Positions 53,071-62,620 of a stretch of 64,000 nucleotides of DNA are shown here, in pieces. The notes beneath the pieces were generated by a model. That model did not search any database. It was not told the origin of the DNA and saw only the letters and a list, made by a program, of their open reading frames with translations. The DNA is from Streptomyces roseirectus (GTDB taxonomy: Bacteria; Actinomycetota; Actinomycetes; Streptomycetales; Streptomycetaceae). A program made the translations under genes and the position numbers. Every line of letters starts with the position of its first letter. Position 1 is the stretch's first letter. The stretch spans positions 7,731,001 to 7,795,000 of the forward strand of contig NZ_CP060828.1 in assembly GCF_014489635.1 (NCBI RefSeq). The letters run 5' to 3'.

Positions 53071-53871
53071 ATGAAACGACCGCTCCGCGGCGCCCTCACC
53101 GCACTCGCCGCCCTGCTCGCCGTGACCCTCGCGCCCGCGCCCGCCACGGCCAGCGCCGAACCGAAGGCCCCCGCCGGCTTCGTCGCCCTGCGCGCGGTGG
53201 ACCCCACGATCCTCCAGGACATGCGCTACACCACCCCGCACAACTTCGTCGGCCAGCCCGTCGACGGCTACCGCGAACCCCTGTGCATCCTCACCCGCCC
53301 CGCCGCCGAAGCCCTCCACCGCGCGCAGGCGAAGCTCCTGCGCAAGGGCTACACCCTCAAGGTCTACGACTGCTACCGCCCCCAGCGCGCGGTGGACCAC
53401 TTCGTGCGCTGGGCCGAGGACCTGGACGACCAGGCGATGAAGGGCGAGTTCTACCCGGACGTCGACAAGACCCGCCTCTTCGCGGACGGCTACATCGCCG
53501 CGAAATCGGGCCACAGCCGCGGCTCCACCCTGGACGTCACCCTCGTCCGCCTCCCCGCCCTCCCGACCCGCCCCTACGTCCCCGGCGAACCCCTGGTGCC
53601 CTGCCACGCGCCCCGCCGGGAGCGCTTTCCCGACAACTCCGTCGACATGGGGACCGGATTCGACTGTTTCGACACGCTCTCGCACACCCTCGACCCACGC
53701 GTGCGTGGCGCCCAGCGCGCCAACCGGCTGCTCCTGAAGAACACCCTGGAGAGCCAGGGTTTCGTGAACCTCGCCGAGGAATGGTGGCACTACACCTTCA
53801 AGCCGGAGCCCTACCCGGACACCTACTTCGACTTCCCGGTGGCCACCGGATCGCTCACCAGGGGGGATTGA
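53071..53871 (+). CDS. VanX-like D-Ala-D-Ala dipeptidase with signal peptide
   Basis: 266 residues of the M15D (VanX/DdpX) family. Metal ligands are visible in SGHSRGSTLDVTL (SxHxxGxxxD) and the base in AEEWWHYTF (ExxWH), with VYDCYRPQRAVDHFV upstream. Unlike cytoplasmic VanX of vancomycin resistance, it has an N-terminal signal peptide (KRPLRGALTALAALLAVTL, cleaved near ATASA), so it would act outside the membrane on cell-wall-derived D-Ala-D-Ala. No vanH, vanA, vanR or vanS lie nearby, so a resistance role is unlikely. Confidence 0.88.
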   Translation: MKRPLRGALTALAALLAVTLAPAPATASAEPKAPAGFVALRAVDPTILQDMRYTTPHNFVGQPVDGYREPLCILTRPAAEALHRAQAKLLRKGYTLKVYDCYRPQRAVDHFVRWAEDLDDQAMKGEFYPDVDKTRLFADGYIAAKSGHSRGSTLDVTLVRLPALPTRPYVPGEPLVPCHAPRRERFPDNSVDMGTGFDCFDTLSHTLDPRVRGAQRANRLLLKNTLESQGFVNLAEEWWHYTFKPEPYPDTYFDFPVATGSLTRGD

Positions 53872-53918
53872 AACCGGTCGGTGAGACGCCCTCCCTCCGA
53901 TCGGATACAGTCCGCCGC

Positions 53919-54455
53919 GTGTCACAAACTCAGCACACCACTTCGAACTCCGCACGGGACAGCCACTGTTCGAGCTGCGGAGCCCCCTACGGGGAGGGCG
54001 TCACCGGCTGGCCCCGCATCTGCCCGGCCTGCTCCACCGTGCACTACCGCAACCCCCTGCCGGTCGGCGTCGCCCTCCAGCCCGTGTACGACACGAAGGG
54101 CACCGCCCTGATCGTCATCCGCCGGACCGTCGAACCCGCGCGCGGGGGCATCGCCCTGCCCGGCGGCTACATCGACGACCAGGAGGACTGGAAGCACGCC
54201 GTCGTGCGCGAACTCAAGGAGGAGACGGGCATCGAGGCCGCGAGCCGCGACGTCCGCCTCGCCGACGCCATGAGCGCCCCGGACGGCCACCTGCTGCTGT
54301 TCGGCCTGCTCCCGGAGCGCCCCGCCGACCGCCTGCCGACGCCCGCCGCCACGGACGAGACGGACGGCTGGCAGCTCCTGCGGCGCCCCGAGGAGCTGGC
54401 CTTCCCGCTGCACACGCTCGCCGTACGCGCGTTCTTCGAGGGCCGCTACATCTGA
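53919..54455 (+). CDS. Nudix hydrolase with N-terminal zinc ribbon
   Basis: 178 residues. The N-terminal zinc finger CSSCGAPYGEG ... RICPACS resembles that of NADH pyrophosphatases. The Nudix box GGYIDDQEDWKHAVVRELKEETG (G-x5-E-x7-REUXEEXGU) is complete with the catalytic glutamates. It hydrolyses a nucleoside diphosphate-linked compound; the substrate is not predictable. The start is GTG. The stop overlaps the end of the convergent GH31 gene by 10 bases. Confidence 0.9.
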   Translation: MSQTQHTTSNSARDSHCSSCGAPYGEGVTGWPRICPACSTVHYRNPLPVGVALQPVYDTKGTALIVIRRTVEPARGGIALPGGYIDDQEDWKHAVVRELKEETGIEAASRDVRLADAMSAPDGHLLLFGLLPERPADRLPTPAATDETDGWQLLRRPEELAFPLHTLAVRAFFEGRYI

Positions 54456-56821
54456 GCCGGCGGCTCGCCCAGTCTCCGCAGCCGCACCGGGTGGGACGGT
54501 GCGAGCCCGCCGTCCTCACCCTCCCGCTCGACGACGACCCGCGCCCCCTCCCAGCGGGTGACGTACCGCTCGATCTCCGACTCGTCCCAGCCGTCGCCCG
54601 CGTCCCGCACCACCAGGCCGCCGCCCGTCCGCCCCCGGGCGGGCGCCCACACCTCCAGTTCGAGCCCGCCGTCCGCGCCCCGCACCGGAATCACCGCACC
54701 CGCGCGCGCGAGGACCGGGATCCGCCCCGCCGGAGCCTCCAGCACCACCTGCCCCGGCCCCTCGTACGCGCGCCCCGTCGCCGTGTCGTACCAGCGCCCC
54801 TTCGGCAACTGCACCGCACGCCGCTCCACGGCCGCCTCCAGCACCGGAGCGACCAACAGGCAGTCGCCCAGCAGGAACGCGTCCTCGCAGTCCCTCAGCG
54901 CGCGATCCTCCGGCGCCCCCCACCACAGCGGCCGCACATAGGGCGCCCCGGTCCGCCGCGCCAACTGGGCCAGCGTCACGAAGTACGGCGCCAGCCGCCG
55001 CCGCTCCAGCAACGCCGTACGCGCGTGCGCCAGCACCTCGGGCCCGAACTCCCACGGCTCCCTGCGTCCCGCCCGGATCGCCGCGTGCGTACGGAACAGC
55101 GGCAGATACGCGCCGAGCTGGAACCAGCGCAGGTACAGCTCGGGCGACGGGCTCCCGTCGAACCCGCCGACATCGGGCCCCGAGTACGGGATCCCGCACA
55201 GCCCGAGACCCAGCACCAGCGCCAGCGACGCCCGCAGCCCCGGCCAGCTCGTGCCGACGTCCCCCGACCACGTCCCGCCGTAGCGCTGCAGGCCCGCCCA
55301 GCCGGACCGGGAGAAGACGAACGGCCGCTCCTCGGGCACCAGCGCCCGCAGCCCCTCGTAGCCCGCCCTGGCCATGCACAGCGCGTACACGTTGTGCGCC
55401 TCGCGATGGTCGCCGCCGCGCCCCTCCAGGGCGTGCCGCGCCGAACGGGGCAGCGTCGTGTCCCCGAACGCCGCGAACGACGTCGGCTCGTTCATGTCGT
55501 GCCAGAAACCCGAGAACCCCTGCGCCAGCCGCTCCGCGTACAGCCCACCCCACCACTCACGCACACGCGCGTGCGTGAAGTCCGGGAACACCGACTCCCC
55601 GGGCCACACCACACCCCGCACGACCCGCCCGGAGGCGTCCCGCACGAACGCGTCCAGAGCCGTGCCCGCGTCGTACACCTCGTTCCCGGGCGCCGCGCGC
55701 ACCGCGGGGTCGACGATCGACACCAGCCGCACACCGTCGCGGCGCAGCTCCTGCGCGAACTGCGCCAGCTTCGGGAACCGGTCCTGGTCGACCGTGAACA
55801 CCTGATGACCGTCGTAGTGGTCGATGTCCAGGTGGACGGCGTCCAGCGGCAGACCGTGCTCCCGGTAGCCCGCGACGATCCGGCGCACCTCCTGCTCGCT
55901 GCCGAAGCCCCAGCGCGCGTGGTGATAACCGAGCGCCCAGGACGGCGGCAGCGCGGGCGCCCCGGTCAGCGACGCCCAGCCGAGCAGCACGCGCGCGGGA
56001 GTGCCGACGACGACCCAGCAGCGCAGCGGCCCGCCCTCGACCCGAACCTCGCACGCCCCGCCGCGGTCGTGCCCGGAGCCGGCGCCCTCCTCGCCCTCCC
56101 GGAGCGTCACCGTGCCGTCCCAGGACGTGTCGTGGAACACCAGGTGCGTGCCCGCGTCCGCGACGACCACCTGCACCGGCATCGTCAGGTACAGCGGATC
56201 GTCCCCGGGGCCGAACGAGCCGCCCGGGTCCGTGTTCCACAGCCGGTAGGTCCCCGCGCGCAGGCGCGGGCCGTCCGCGCGCCCGCCCAGCCCGAAGAAC
56301 CGCGCGTCCGCCGCCACCTCCGAACGCTGCATCCACCGCGCGGGACCCCCGTCGACCGGCTCCCACCAGCGCGGCGGCAGATCGCGCCGCAGGACCACGC
56401 CACCGGGCGTGCACACCTCGATCGCGCCGTGCCGGGACACCGAGACCGTCACCCGCTCGGCCACCACCCGCCAGCCGCCGTCCTTGTCCGGTTCGAGCAC
56501 CACGCGCGGGTCGGGCTCGGGACTGCCCGCGAGCGCGTACGACGGCTCCGGCTCGGCGCCGTCCCAGCCCCAGAACACCGCCCCGTTGACCGCGACCAGG
56601 ATCCGCAGCTCGGACCGCTCGAACCGCACGAGGCCCCCGCCGGGGCCCGGCTCGGCCTCCCGTACCGCCCCGGGCACTCTGGCCCGCTCGGCGCCCCGAG
56701 AGGGCAGCCCGGAGGCGTCCGCGCGCCGGTGGCGCCACGCCGCCCGTACGGTGCGCAGTCTCTGGGCCGCCCCCACGGAACCGACCACTTTCATCGAACG
56801 CACCAGGTCACGACCGTTCAT
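54446..56821 (-). CDS. Glycoside hydrolase family 31 alpha-glucosidase-like
   Basis: 791 residues. The GH31 barrel holds the nucleophile in GFWHDMNEPTSF, the acid/base in TWSGDVGTSWPGL, and LDAVHLDIDHYDG and GYHHARWGFGSEQEV upstream. The N-terminal beta-sandwich and C-terminal beta domains are typical. There is no signal peptide, so an intracellular alpha-glucosidase/xylosidase-type enzyme is likely. An ATG at 56821 and a GTG at 56830 are both possible; the ATG has AGGG eight bases upstream. It is divergent from acetoacetyl-CoA synthetase over 179 bases. Confidence 0.9.
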   Translation of the reverse strand: MNGRDLVRSMKVVGSVGAAQRLRTVRAAWRHRRADASGLPSRGAERARVPGAVREAEPGPGGGLVRFERSELRILVAVNGAVFWGWDGAEPEPSYALAGSPEPDPRVVLEPDKDGGWRVVAERVTVSVSRHGAIEVCTPGGVVLRRDLPPRWWEPVDGGPARWMQRSEVAADARFFGLGGRADGPRLRAGTYRLWNTDPGGSFGPGDDPLYLTMPVQVVVADAGTHLVFHDTSWDGTVTLREGEEGAGSGHDRGGACEVRVEGGPLRCWVVVGTPARVLLGWASLTGAPALPPSWALGYHHARWGFGSEQEVRRIVAGYREHGLPLDAVHLDIDHYDGHQVFTVDQDRFPKLAQFAQELRRDGVRLVSIVDPAVRAAPGNEVYDAGTALDAFVRDASGRVVRGVVWPGESVFPDFTHARVREWWGGLYAERLAQGFSGFWHDMNEPTSFAAFGDTTLPRSARHALEGRGGDHREAHNVYALCMARAGYEGLRALVPEERPFVFSRSGWAGLQRYGGTWSGDVGTSWPGLRASLALVLGLGLCGIPYSGPDVGGFDGSPSPELYLRWFQLGAYLPLFRTHAAIRAGRREPWEFGPEVLAHARTALLERRRLAPYFVTLAQLARRTGAPYVRPLWWGAPEDRALRDCEDAFLLGDCLLVAPVLEAAVERRAVQLPKGRWYDTATGRAYEGPGQVVLEAPAGRIPVLARAGAVIPVRGADGGLELEVWAPARGRTGGGLVVRDAGDGWDESEIERYVTRWEGARVVVEREGEDGGLAPSHPVRLRRLGEPPAQM

Positions 56822-57000
56822 GCTGTTCACCCTGCCATTGACCGCTCCACACGTGCGTGCCGTTCAACTTCCGTTCACCCACGACGGGATCACGGCGTCA
56901 CGACACCGCCGAGGCGGAGCGCACCCTGGTGCAGAAGTCGATCACATGGCATCGTCCGTGTCAGCCGCCGCCCTCACGCGCACAGCCCGGGAGCCGCCCC

Positions 57001-58968
57001 ATGTCGACCCTGAACCCTCGGCCGCTCTGGCAGCCGGACGCCGAGCGTATCGCCCGCGCCAAGGTGACGAAGTTCCAGGTCTGGGCGGCCGACCGGCACG
57101 GCGCCCCCGCCGACGGCGGCTACCCGGCCCTGCACGCCTGGTCCATCGCCGAACCCGAGGCGTTCTGGGCAGCCGTCGCCGAGTGGTTCGACGTCCGCTT
57201 CTCGACGCCCTACACGCGCGTGCTCGGCGACAGATCGATGCCCGGCGCCCAGTGGTTCCCCGGCGCCACCCTCAACTACGCGGAGCACGCCCTGCGCGCT
57301 GCCGCCACCCGCGCGGACGAACCGGCCCTCCTGCACGTCGACGAGACCCACGAACCCCGCCCGGTCACCTGGGCCGAGCTGCGCCGCCAGGTCGGCTCCC
57401 TGGCCGCGTCCCTGCGCCGCCTCGGAGTGCGCCCGGGAGACCGCGTGAGCGGCTATCTCCCGAACGTTCCGCAGGCGGTGGCCGCCCTGCTCGCCACGGC
57501 CGCCGTAGGCGCTGTATGGACCTCCTGCGCCCCCGACTTCGGCGCCCGCAGCGTCCTCGACCGGTTCCAGCAGATCGAACCGGTCGTCCTGTTCGCCGTC
57601 GACGGCTACCGCTACGGCGGCAAGGAGCACGACCGCCGCGAGACCGTCGCCGAACTCCGCCGCGAACTGCCCACCCTGCGCGCGGTCGTGCACATCCCCC
57701 TCCTGGGCACCGAGACCCCCGAGGGAGCCCTCGACTGGGCCTTGGTCACGGACGGCGACGAGGAACCCGTCTTCGAACAGGTCCCCTTCGAGCACCCCCT
57801 GTGGGTCCTGTACTCCTCCGGCACGACCGGCCTGCCCAAGGCCATCGTCCAGTCCCAGGGCGGCATCCTGGTCGAACACCTCAAACAGCTCGGCCTGCAC
57901 TGCGACCTGGGCCCCGAGGACGTCCTGTTCTGGTTCACGTCGACCGGCTGGATGATGTGGAACTTCCTCGTCTCCGGCCTCCTCACGGGCACCACGGTCG
58001 TCCTGTACGACGGCAGCCCCGGCCACCCCGACACGGGCGCCCAGTGGCGCGTCGCCGAACGCACGGGCGCCACCCTCTTCGGCACGTCGGCCGCCTACGT
58101 CATGGCGTGCCGCAAGGCCGGCGTGCACCCGGCGCGGGACTACGACCTCGCGCGCGTGCAGTGCGTCGCCACCACCGGCTCTCCGCTGCCCCCGGACGGC
58201 TTCCGGTGGCTCCACGACGAGGTCGGCGCCGACACCTGGATCGCGTCCGTCAGCGGCGGCACCGACGTCTGCTCCTGCTTCGCGGGCGCCGTCCCCACAC
58301 TGCCCGTCCACACCGGCGAACTCCAGGCGCCCGGCCTCGGCACCGACCTCCAGGCGTGGGACCCGCAGGGGCGCCCGGTGACCGACGAGGTCGGCGAACT
58401 CGTCGTCACCAACCCCATGCCGTCCATGCCGGTGTACTTCTGGAACGACCCCGACGGCAGCCGCTACCACGACAGCTACTTCGACACCTACCCCGGCGTG
58501 TGGCGGCACGGCGACTGGATCACCGTCACCGCGCGCGGGTCGGTGATCATCCACGGCCGCTCCGACTCCACGCTCAACCGCCAGGGCGTGCGGATGGGCT
58601 CCGCCGACATCTACGAGGTCGTCGAACGCCTCCCCGAGATCAAGGAATCCCTGGTCATCGGCGTCGAACAGGCCGACGGCGGCTACTGGATGCCGCTCTT
58701 CGTGCACCTGACACCCGGCTCCGTCCTCGACGACGCCCTCCTGGACCGCATCAAGCGCGCCATCCGCGAACAGCTCTCCCCGCGCCACGTCCCGGACGAG
58801 GTCGTCGAGGTCCCCGGCATCCCGCACACCCTCACCGGCAAGCGCATCGAGGTCCCCGTCAAGCGCCTCCTCCAGGGCACCCCGCTGGAGAAGGCCGTCA
58901 ACCCGGGCTCCGTCGACGACCTGGACCTCCTGCACTTCTACGAGGACCTGGCCCGCACGCGTGCCTGA
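57001..58968 (+). CDS. Acetoacetyl-CoA synthetase (acetoacetate-CoA ligase)
   Basis: 655-residue acyl-adenylate enzyme. The N-terminal PLWQPDAERIARAKVTKFQVWA and W(F)FPGATLNYAEHAL are typical of acetoacetyl-CoA synthetases, the AMP loop is YSSGTTGLPKAIVQSQGG, then TSTGWMMWN, GTDVCSCFAG, GDWITVTARGSVIIHGRSD and the C-terminal TLTGKRIEVPVKRLLQG holding the acetylatable lysine region. It activates acetoacetate to its CoA ester with ATP, feeding ketone or polyhydroxybutyrate and mevalonate-type metabolism. The ATG is preceded by GGGAG. It ends nine bases before the convergent regulator. Confidence 0.93.
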   Translation: MSTLNPRPLWQPDAERIARAKVTKFQVWAADRHGAPADGGYPALHAWSIAEPEAFWAAVAEWFDVRFSTPYTRVLGDRSMPGAQWFPGATLNYAEHALRAAATRADEPALLHVDETHEPRPVTWAELRRQVGSLAASLRRLGVRPGDRVSGYLPNVPQAVAALLATAAVGAVWTSCAPDFGARSVLDRFQQIEPVVLFAVDGYRYGGKEHDRRETVAELRRELPTLRAVVHIPLLGTETPEGALDWALVTDGDEEPVFEQVPFEHPLWVLYSSGTTGLPKAIVQSQGGILVEHLKQLGLHCDLGPEDVLFWFTSTGWMMWNFLVSGLLTGTTVVLYDGSPGHPDTGAQWRVAERTGATLFGTSAAYVMACRKAGVHPARDYDLARVQCVATTGSPLPPDGFRWLHDEVGADTWIASVSGGTDVCSCFAGAVPTLPVHTGELQAPGLGTDLQAWDPQGRPVTDEVGELVVTNPMPSMPVYFWNDPDGSRYHDSYFDTYPGVWRHGDWITVTARGSVIIHGRSDSTLNRQGVRMGSADIYEVVERLPEIKESLVIGVEQADGGYWMPLFVHLTPGSVLDDALLDRIKRAIREQLSPRHVPDEVVEVPGIPHTLTGKRIEVPVKRLLQGTPLEKAVNPGSVDDLDLLHFYEDLARTRA

Positions 58969-58977
58969 GGGGCCCTG

Positions 58978-60297
58978 TCAGCCTCCGTAGGTGGCCTGGG
59001 ACTCGCCCAGCACGGCGGCGAAGTCCCCGGCCAGCAGCGCCCCGTCCGAGGGCTCCAGCTCGGCCACGGAGATCCGCACGCCCGGCGCCGAGGCCAGCCG
59101 GAACCGGGCCCCGGCCGCGACCCACCAGCCACGCGACCTGAGCCCGTTGACGACCGCCGACTCGTCGCGCACCGGCACCCACAGGTTCATCCCGCTCGCG
59201 CCGTGCGCGGCGATCCCGCGCGCGGACAGCTCGCCCAGCAACGCCGTCCTGCGCAGCGCGTACGCGTCCCGCGCGCGGGCGACGAGCGCGCGCGTGGAGT
59301 CGTCCGTCATCAGACCGTGCACGGTCTCCTGGAGCAGGTGACTCACCCACCCGGAGGTCAGCAGCAGCCGCCCGTCGTGCCGGGCCAGTGTCGTCGCGTC
59401 GCAGGCCGCCGCCGCCCATCTGAGGTCGGTGCCCAGGAACTTGCTGACCGTCCGCACGTGCACCCAGCGCGCGTGCCCGCCGGACGTGAGCGTCCACAGG
59501 GGCGCGCCCGCCACCTCCGAGGCGTGGTCGTTCTCCACGACCAGCACGTCCGGCGCCGTCCGCAGCACCTCGACGAGCGCGTCCCGGCGCGCACGCGTGA
59601 AGGACCCGCCGTACGGGTTCTGCGCGCGCGGGCTGCACACCACCGCCCGCACACCCGCGCGCAACGCAGCCTCCAGCGCCTCGGGCCGCATCCCCTCGTC
59701 GTCCACGGCGACGGGCACGGCCCGCAGCCCCAGTGCGGCGACGAGGTCCAGAAGGTGGTGGTACCCCGGGTCCTCCATCGCGACGGCGTCCCCGGGGCGC
59801 AGCTCCACGGAGAACAGCCGGGCCAGCAGATCGAGCGCCCCGTGCGCGAACGTCACGTGGTCCACCGGCACGCCGTCGCGCGCGAGCCGGTCCCGCACGG
59901 CCTCCTCCAGGCGGGCCAGCTTCGGCATCGATCGGTGGGAGCGGGCGCCGGGGGAGAGACGCGAGGGCGGCACCAGGGCGGGCAGCAGCGCGGGGTCGGG
60001 ATGCCCGCCGGCCAGGTCCCGCAGGCCCTCCGGGACCTTGGGCGGGCGGCGCGGCGCCACCGACGGGACCTCCGCCACCACCGTCCCGCCGCGCCCCCGG
60101 GTCACGACGATGCCCCGCACGCGTAGCTCCTTGTAAGCGGTGGCGACGGTTCCGGGGCTGACCCCGAGGTCGTCGGCGAGCCGCCGTACCGGAGGCAGCG
60201 CGGCCCCCGGCCCCAAGGAGCCGTCGGACACGCCCCGTTCGACGGACGCGGCAATCTCCTTGGCCGTCGTCCCTGTGATCGCATATTGTGTTGCCAC
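58978..60297 (-). CDS. MocR/PdxR-family GntR regulator, second copy
   Basis: 439 residues from GTG 60297; a TTG six bases earlier (60303) would give 441. N-terminal winged helix (AKEIAASVERGVSDGSLGPGAALPPVRRLADDLGVSPGTVATAYKELRVRG), then an aminotransferase-like domain with the PLP lysine in RTVSKFLGTDLRWA, FAHGALDLLARLF, ENDHASEV and CSPRAQNPYGG. No Shine-Dalgarno sequence is seen, but a CATAAT -10-like motif lies just upstream, so a leaderless start is plausible. It is divergent from an MFS gene over 45 bases and probably controls it. Confidence 0.88.
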   Translation of the reverse strand: MATQYAITGTTAKEIAASVERGVSDGSLGPGAALPPVRRLADDLGVSPGTVATAYKELRVRGIVVTRGRGGTVVAEVPSVAPRRPPKVPEGLRDLAGGHPDPALLPALVPPSRLSPGARSHRSMPKLARLEEAVRDRLARDGVPVDHVTFAHGALDLLARLFSVELRPGDAVAMEDPGYHHLLDLVAALGLRAVPVAVDDEGMRPEALEAALRAGVRAVVCSPRAQNPYGGSFTRARRDALVEVLRTAPDVLVVENDHASEVAGAPLWTLTSGGHARWVHVRTVSKFLGTDLRWAAAACDATTLARHDGRLLLTSGWVSHLLQETVHGLMTDDSTRALVARARDAYALRRTALLGELSARGIAAHGASGMNLWVPVRDESAVVNGLRSRGWWVAAGARFRLASAPGVRISVAELEPSDGALLAGDFAAVLGESQATYGG

Positions 60298-60342
60298 ATT
60301 CAAGATTATGTATCAATGCAAAGTTCGACGCAAGGGGGAACC

Positions 60343-61617
60343 ATGAAGCCGACCCGCCGAAAAACCACCGGAGAACCCCGCATACCCGGCGGACGCGACG
60401 GCCGCCGCATGGTCGTCGTCGCCCTCGTCGACCGCATCGGCAGCGGCTTGTGGGCCTCCGTCTCCGTCCTGTACTTCACCTACGTCGCCCACCTCTCCCT
60501 CGCCGAGGTCGGCACCCTCGCCGCCGTCGCCGGAGCCCTCGGCATCGCCGGCGCCCCCTGCGGCGGCCTGCTCGCCGACCGCCTCCCGCTCACCCGCGTC
60601 CTCGTCGCCGTCCAACTCCTGCGCGCCATCGGCTCCTTCGGCCTCCTCACCACCGACCGCTTCAGCCTCCTCCTGATCCTCACCGCCCTCGGCGGCTTCG
60701 GCGACCGCGCGAGCAGCGTCCTCACCAAGCTCTACGCCACCCGCGTCGCCGGCCCCGACCGCGTCCGCTACCAGGCCGTCCAGCGCACCGTCGCCAACGC
60801 CGGCTGGGCCATCGGCGGCCTCGCCGCGGCCGCGGCCCTCGCCCTCGGCAGCACCGCCGCCTACCGCTGGCTCCTCCTCGGCGACGCCCTCTCCTTCGCC
60901 GTAGTCGCCCTGCTCACCCTCCGCTGCGGCGAACCCGCCTCACCCGCCCGCACCGTCGCCGGCTCCAAGACCCCGGCACCCCGCACCCGCCCCACCGGCC
61001 CCTGGCGCGACCGCACCTACCTCGCCTACGTCGCCACCGAAGCGGTCCTCTTCCTCGACGACGCTGTCTTCAAGGTCGGCCTCCCCCTGTGGATCGTCCA
61101 CCTCGACAGCGCCCCGCACGGCCTCGCACCCCTGCTCATGGTTCTCAACAACATCCTCGTCGTAGCCCTCCAGGTCCCCATGGCCCGCTTCGGCGCCACC
61201 ACCGCCGCCGCCCGCACTCTCCTGCTCCCGCTCTCCGCCGCCTTCGCCGCAGGAGGCGCCGCCATGGCCCTCGCCGCGGACGGCGGCCCCGTCACCGCCA
61301 CCCTGCTTCTCACCGCCGGCGCCACCGCCTTCACCCTCGCCGAGATCCTGCACGCCACCGTCTCCTGGGAACTCTCCGTAGCCCTCGCCCCCGACACCGC
61401 CCAGGGCGCCTACCTCGGCGTCCACGGACTCGCCCAGTCCGCCCAGCGCACCATCGGCCCCCTCGCCGTCACCGCCGCCATCGCCACCGGCCCCCTCGGC
61501 TGGGCCGCATTCGGCACCACCATCGCCCTGACCTGCGCAATCCAGCACCGACTGATCCGAGACCGGCTCACCCGGACCCCGTTGTCAGTGCCGCCGGTTA
61601 CTGTGAGTGAGCATTGA
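60343..61617 (+). CDS. MFS exporter controlled by divergent MocR
   Basis: 424 residues, 11-12 predicted transmembrane helices, of the drug-efflux-like MFS group (GGLLADRLPLTRVLVAVQLL is the loop 2-3 region; LGGFGDRASSVLTKLYATRVAG follows). The ATG has an AAGGGGGAA ribosome site. The short divergent spacing to the MocR gene implies shared control, perhaps by a PLP-related or amino-acid-like ligand. Third codon positions are unusually often C, giving a strongly pyrimidine-rich coding strand. The hypothetical gene follows after 28 bases. Confidence 0.85.
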   Translation: MKPTRRKTTGEPRIPGGRDGRRMVVVALVDRIGSGLWASVSVLYFTYVAHLSLAEVGTLAAVAGALGIAGAPCGGLLADRLPLTRVLVAVQLLRAIGSFGLLTTDRFSLLLILTALGGFGDRASSVLTKLYATRVAGPDRVRYQAVQRTVANAGWAIGGLAAAAALALGSTAAYRWLLLGDALSFAVVALLTLRCGEPASPARTVAGSKTPAPRTRPTGPWRDRTYLAYVATEAVLFLDDAVFKVGLPLWIVHLDSAPHGLAPLLMVLNNILVVALQVPMARFGATTAAARTLLLPLSAAFAAGGAAMALAADGGPVTATLLLTAGATAFTLAEILHATVSWELSVALAPDTAQGAYLGVHGLAQSAQRTIGPLAVTAAIATGPLGWAAFGTTIALTCAIQHRLIRDRLTRTPLSVPPVTVSEH

Positions 61618-61645
61618 CCGAACGCTCTGCACACAGGGGGAAACC

Positions 61646-62539
61646 ATGAACCACACCGACCAGCGGACCATGCGCCGAGCACTGCGCCGCGAGATCGCCG
61701 GCACCATCGGCCTCCTCACCGACGAACACGACTTCCGCGCCATGAGCCGCTACCGCACCTTCACCTTCGACGACCACACCACCTACCTCCGCCAGGTGGA
61801 AGCCGTCCTCAAGGCCCGCGCCGCCGAAGGCACCCACACCAGCGTCGCCCTCTTCGACCCCCACGACTACGCCCAGTTCTGCACCGACCACAACCTCGAC
61901 CCCGACACCCCCGAGAACCGCACCCGCTACACGGCGGAACTCGCCACCACCGGCCTCACCATCCCCTACGACGGCACCCCCCTCACCGACCTCGTCCCCA
62001 CCCTCGTCGACGAAGCCGTCCGCCGCGCCACCTGGGAATACGCCGCCACCCTCCTCGCCCGCCTCGGCACCTGCGCCTCCTGCGGCGAGGACATCGGACG
62101 CGCCGCCTTCACCCACGCCTCCGCCCTCCTCACCCGCATCCTCGACTCCGCCCCACCCGGCCACCGCCACCTCGTCTGCAGCATCTCCGCCACCCCCGAA
62201 ACCCTCGTCGCCGTCCTCCACACCGACACCAACCCGGACGGCACCATGAGGCTCGACGAGACCGAAGCCCTGGAGTTCACCACCGTCCTCGCCCTCGGCA
62301 TCGCCACCCACAGCCCCGGCGGCCTCGTCCTGCGCGTCACCGCCCCCGGCACCCGCGACCGCGTCCACGGCTGGCGCCTGCACGGCGAACACCTCCACCC
62401 CCTCACCGCCGCCGAAGTCTTCGACGCCTACTGCACCGACGCCGAATCCGGCGACCTCATCGCCCCCGAACCCGACGTCGACTACTGCGCCCCACCCGAC
62501 CTCGGCGACGACCTCCCCCCGACCGGCCACCACCACTGA
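61646..62539 (+). CDS. Hypothetical protein, Thr/His-rich (297 aa)
   Basis: No family is recognised. Features: an N-terminal basic stretch, FTFDDHTTYLRQVEAVLKAR, a segment with a cysteine pair GTCASCGEDIGRAAF, then HLVCSISATPETLVAVLHTD and an acidic, histidine-tipped C terminus (ending PPTGHHH). No signal peptide or membrane helices are present. It shares the pyrimidine-rich codon use of the upstream MFS gene and lies 28 bases after it, so they are likely cotranscribed. An AGGGGGAAA site precedes the ATG. Confidence 0.65.
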   Translation: MNHTDQRTMRRALRREIAGTIGLLTDEHDFRAMSRYRTFTFDDHTTYLRQVEAVLKARAAEGTHTSVALFDPHDYAQFCTDHNLDPDTPENRTRYTAELATTGLTIPYDGTPLTDLVPTLVDEAVRRATWEYAATLLARLGTCASCGEDIGRAAFTHASALLTRILDSAPPGHRHLVCSISATPETLVAVLHTDTNPDGTMRLDETEALEFTTVLALGIATHSPGGLVLRVTAPGTRDRVHGWRLHGEHLHPLTAAEVFDAYCTDAESGDLIAPEPDVDYCAPPDLGDDLPPTGHHH

Positions 62540-62557
62540 CCCGCACCCGGACGACAC

Positions 62558-62592
62558 CAGGGGCGCCCCACCCGAAGGTAGGGACGCCCCTG
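62558..62592. terminator. Bidirectional terminator before ptsI
   Basis: Eight-base-pair outer stem CAGGGGCG / CGCCCCTG extended by inner CCC/GGG pairing, between the converging stops at 62539 and 62621. Confidence 0.75.
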
Positions 62593-62620
62593 AACCCGAA
62601 AAGACAGCCGGCGGGCCCGG

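Noticed and set aside
53071..53871. Vancomycin-resistance gene
   Set aside because: The protein is predicted to be exported, and vanH, vanA, vanR and vanS homologues are absent, so a resistance assignment is not supported.
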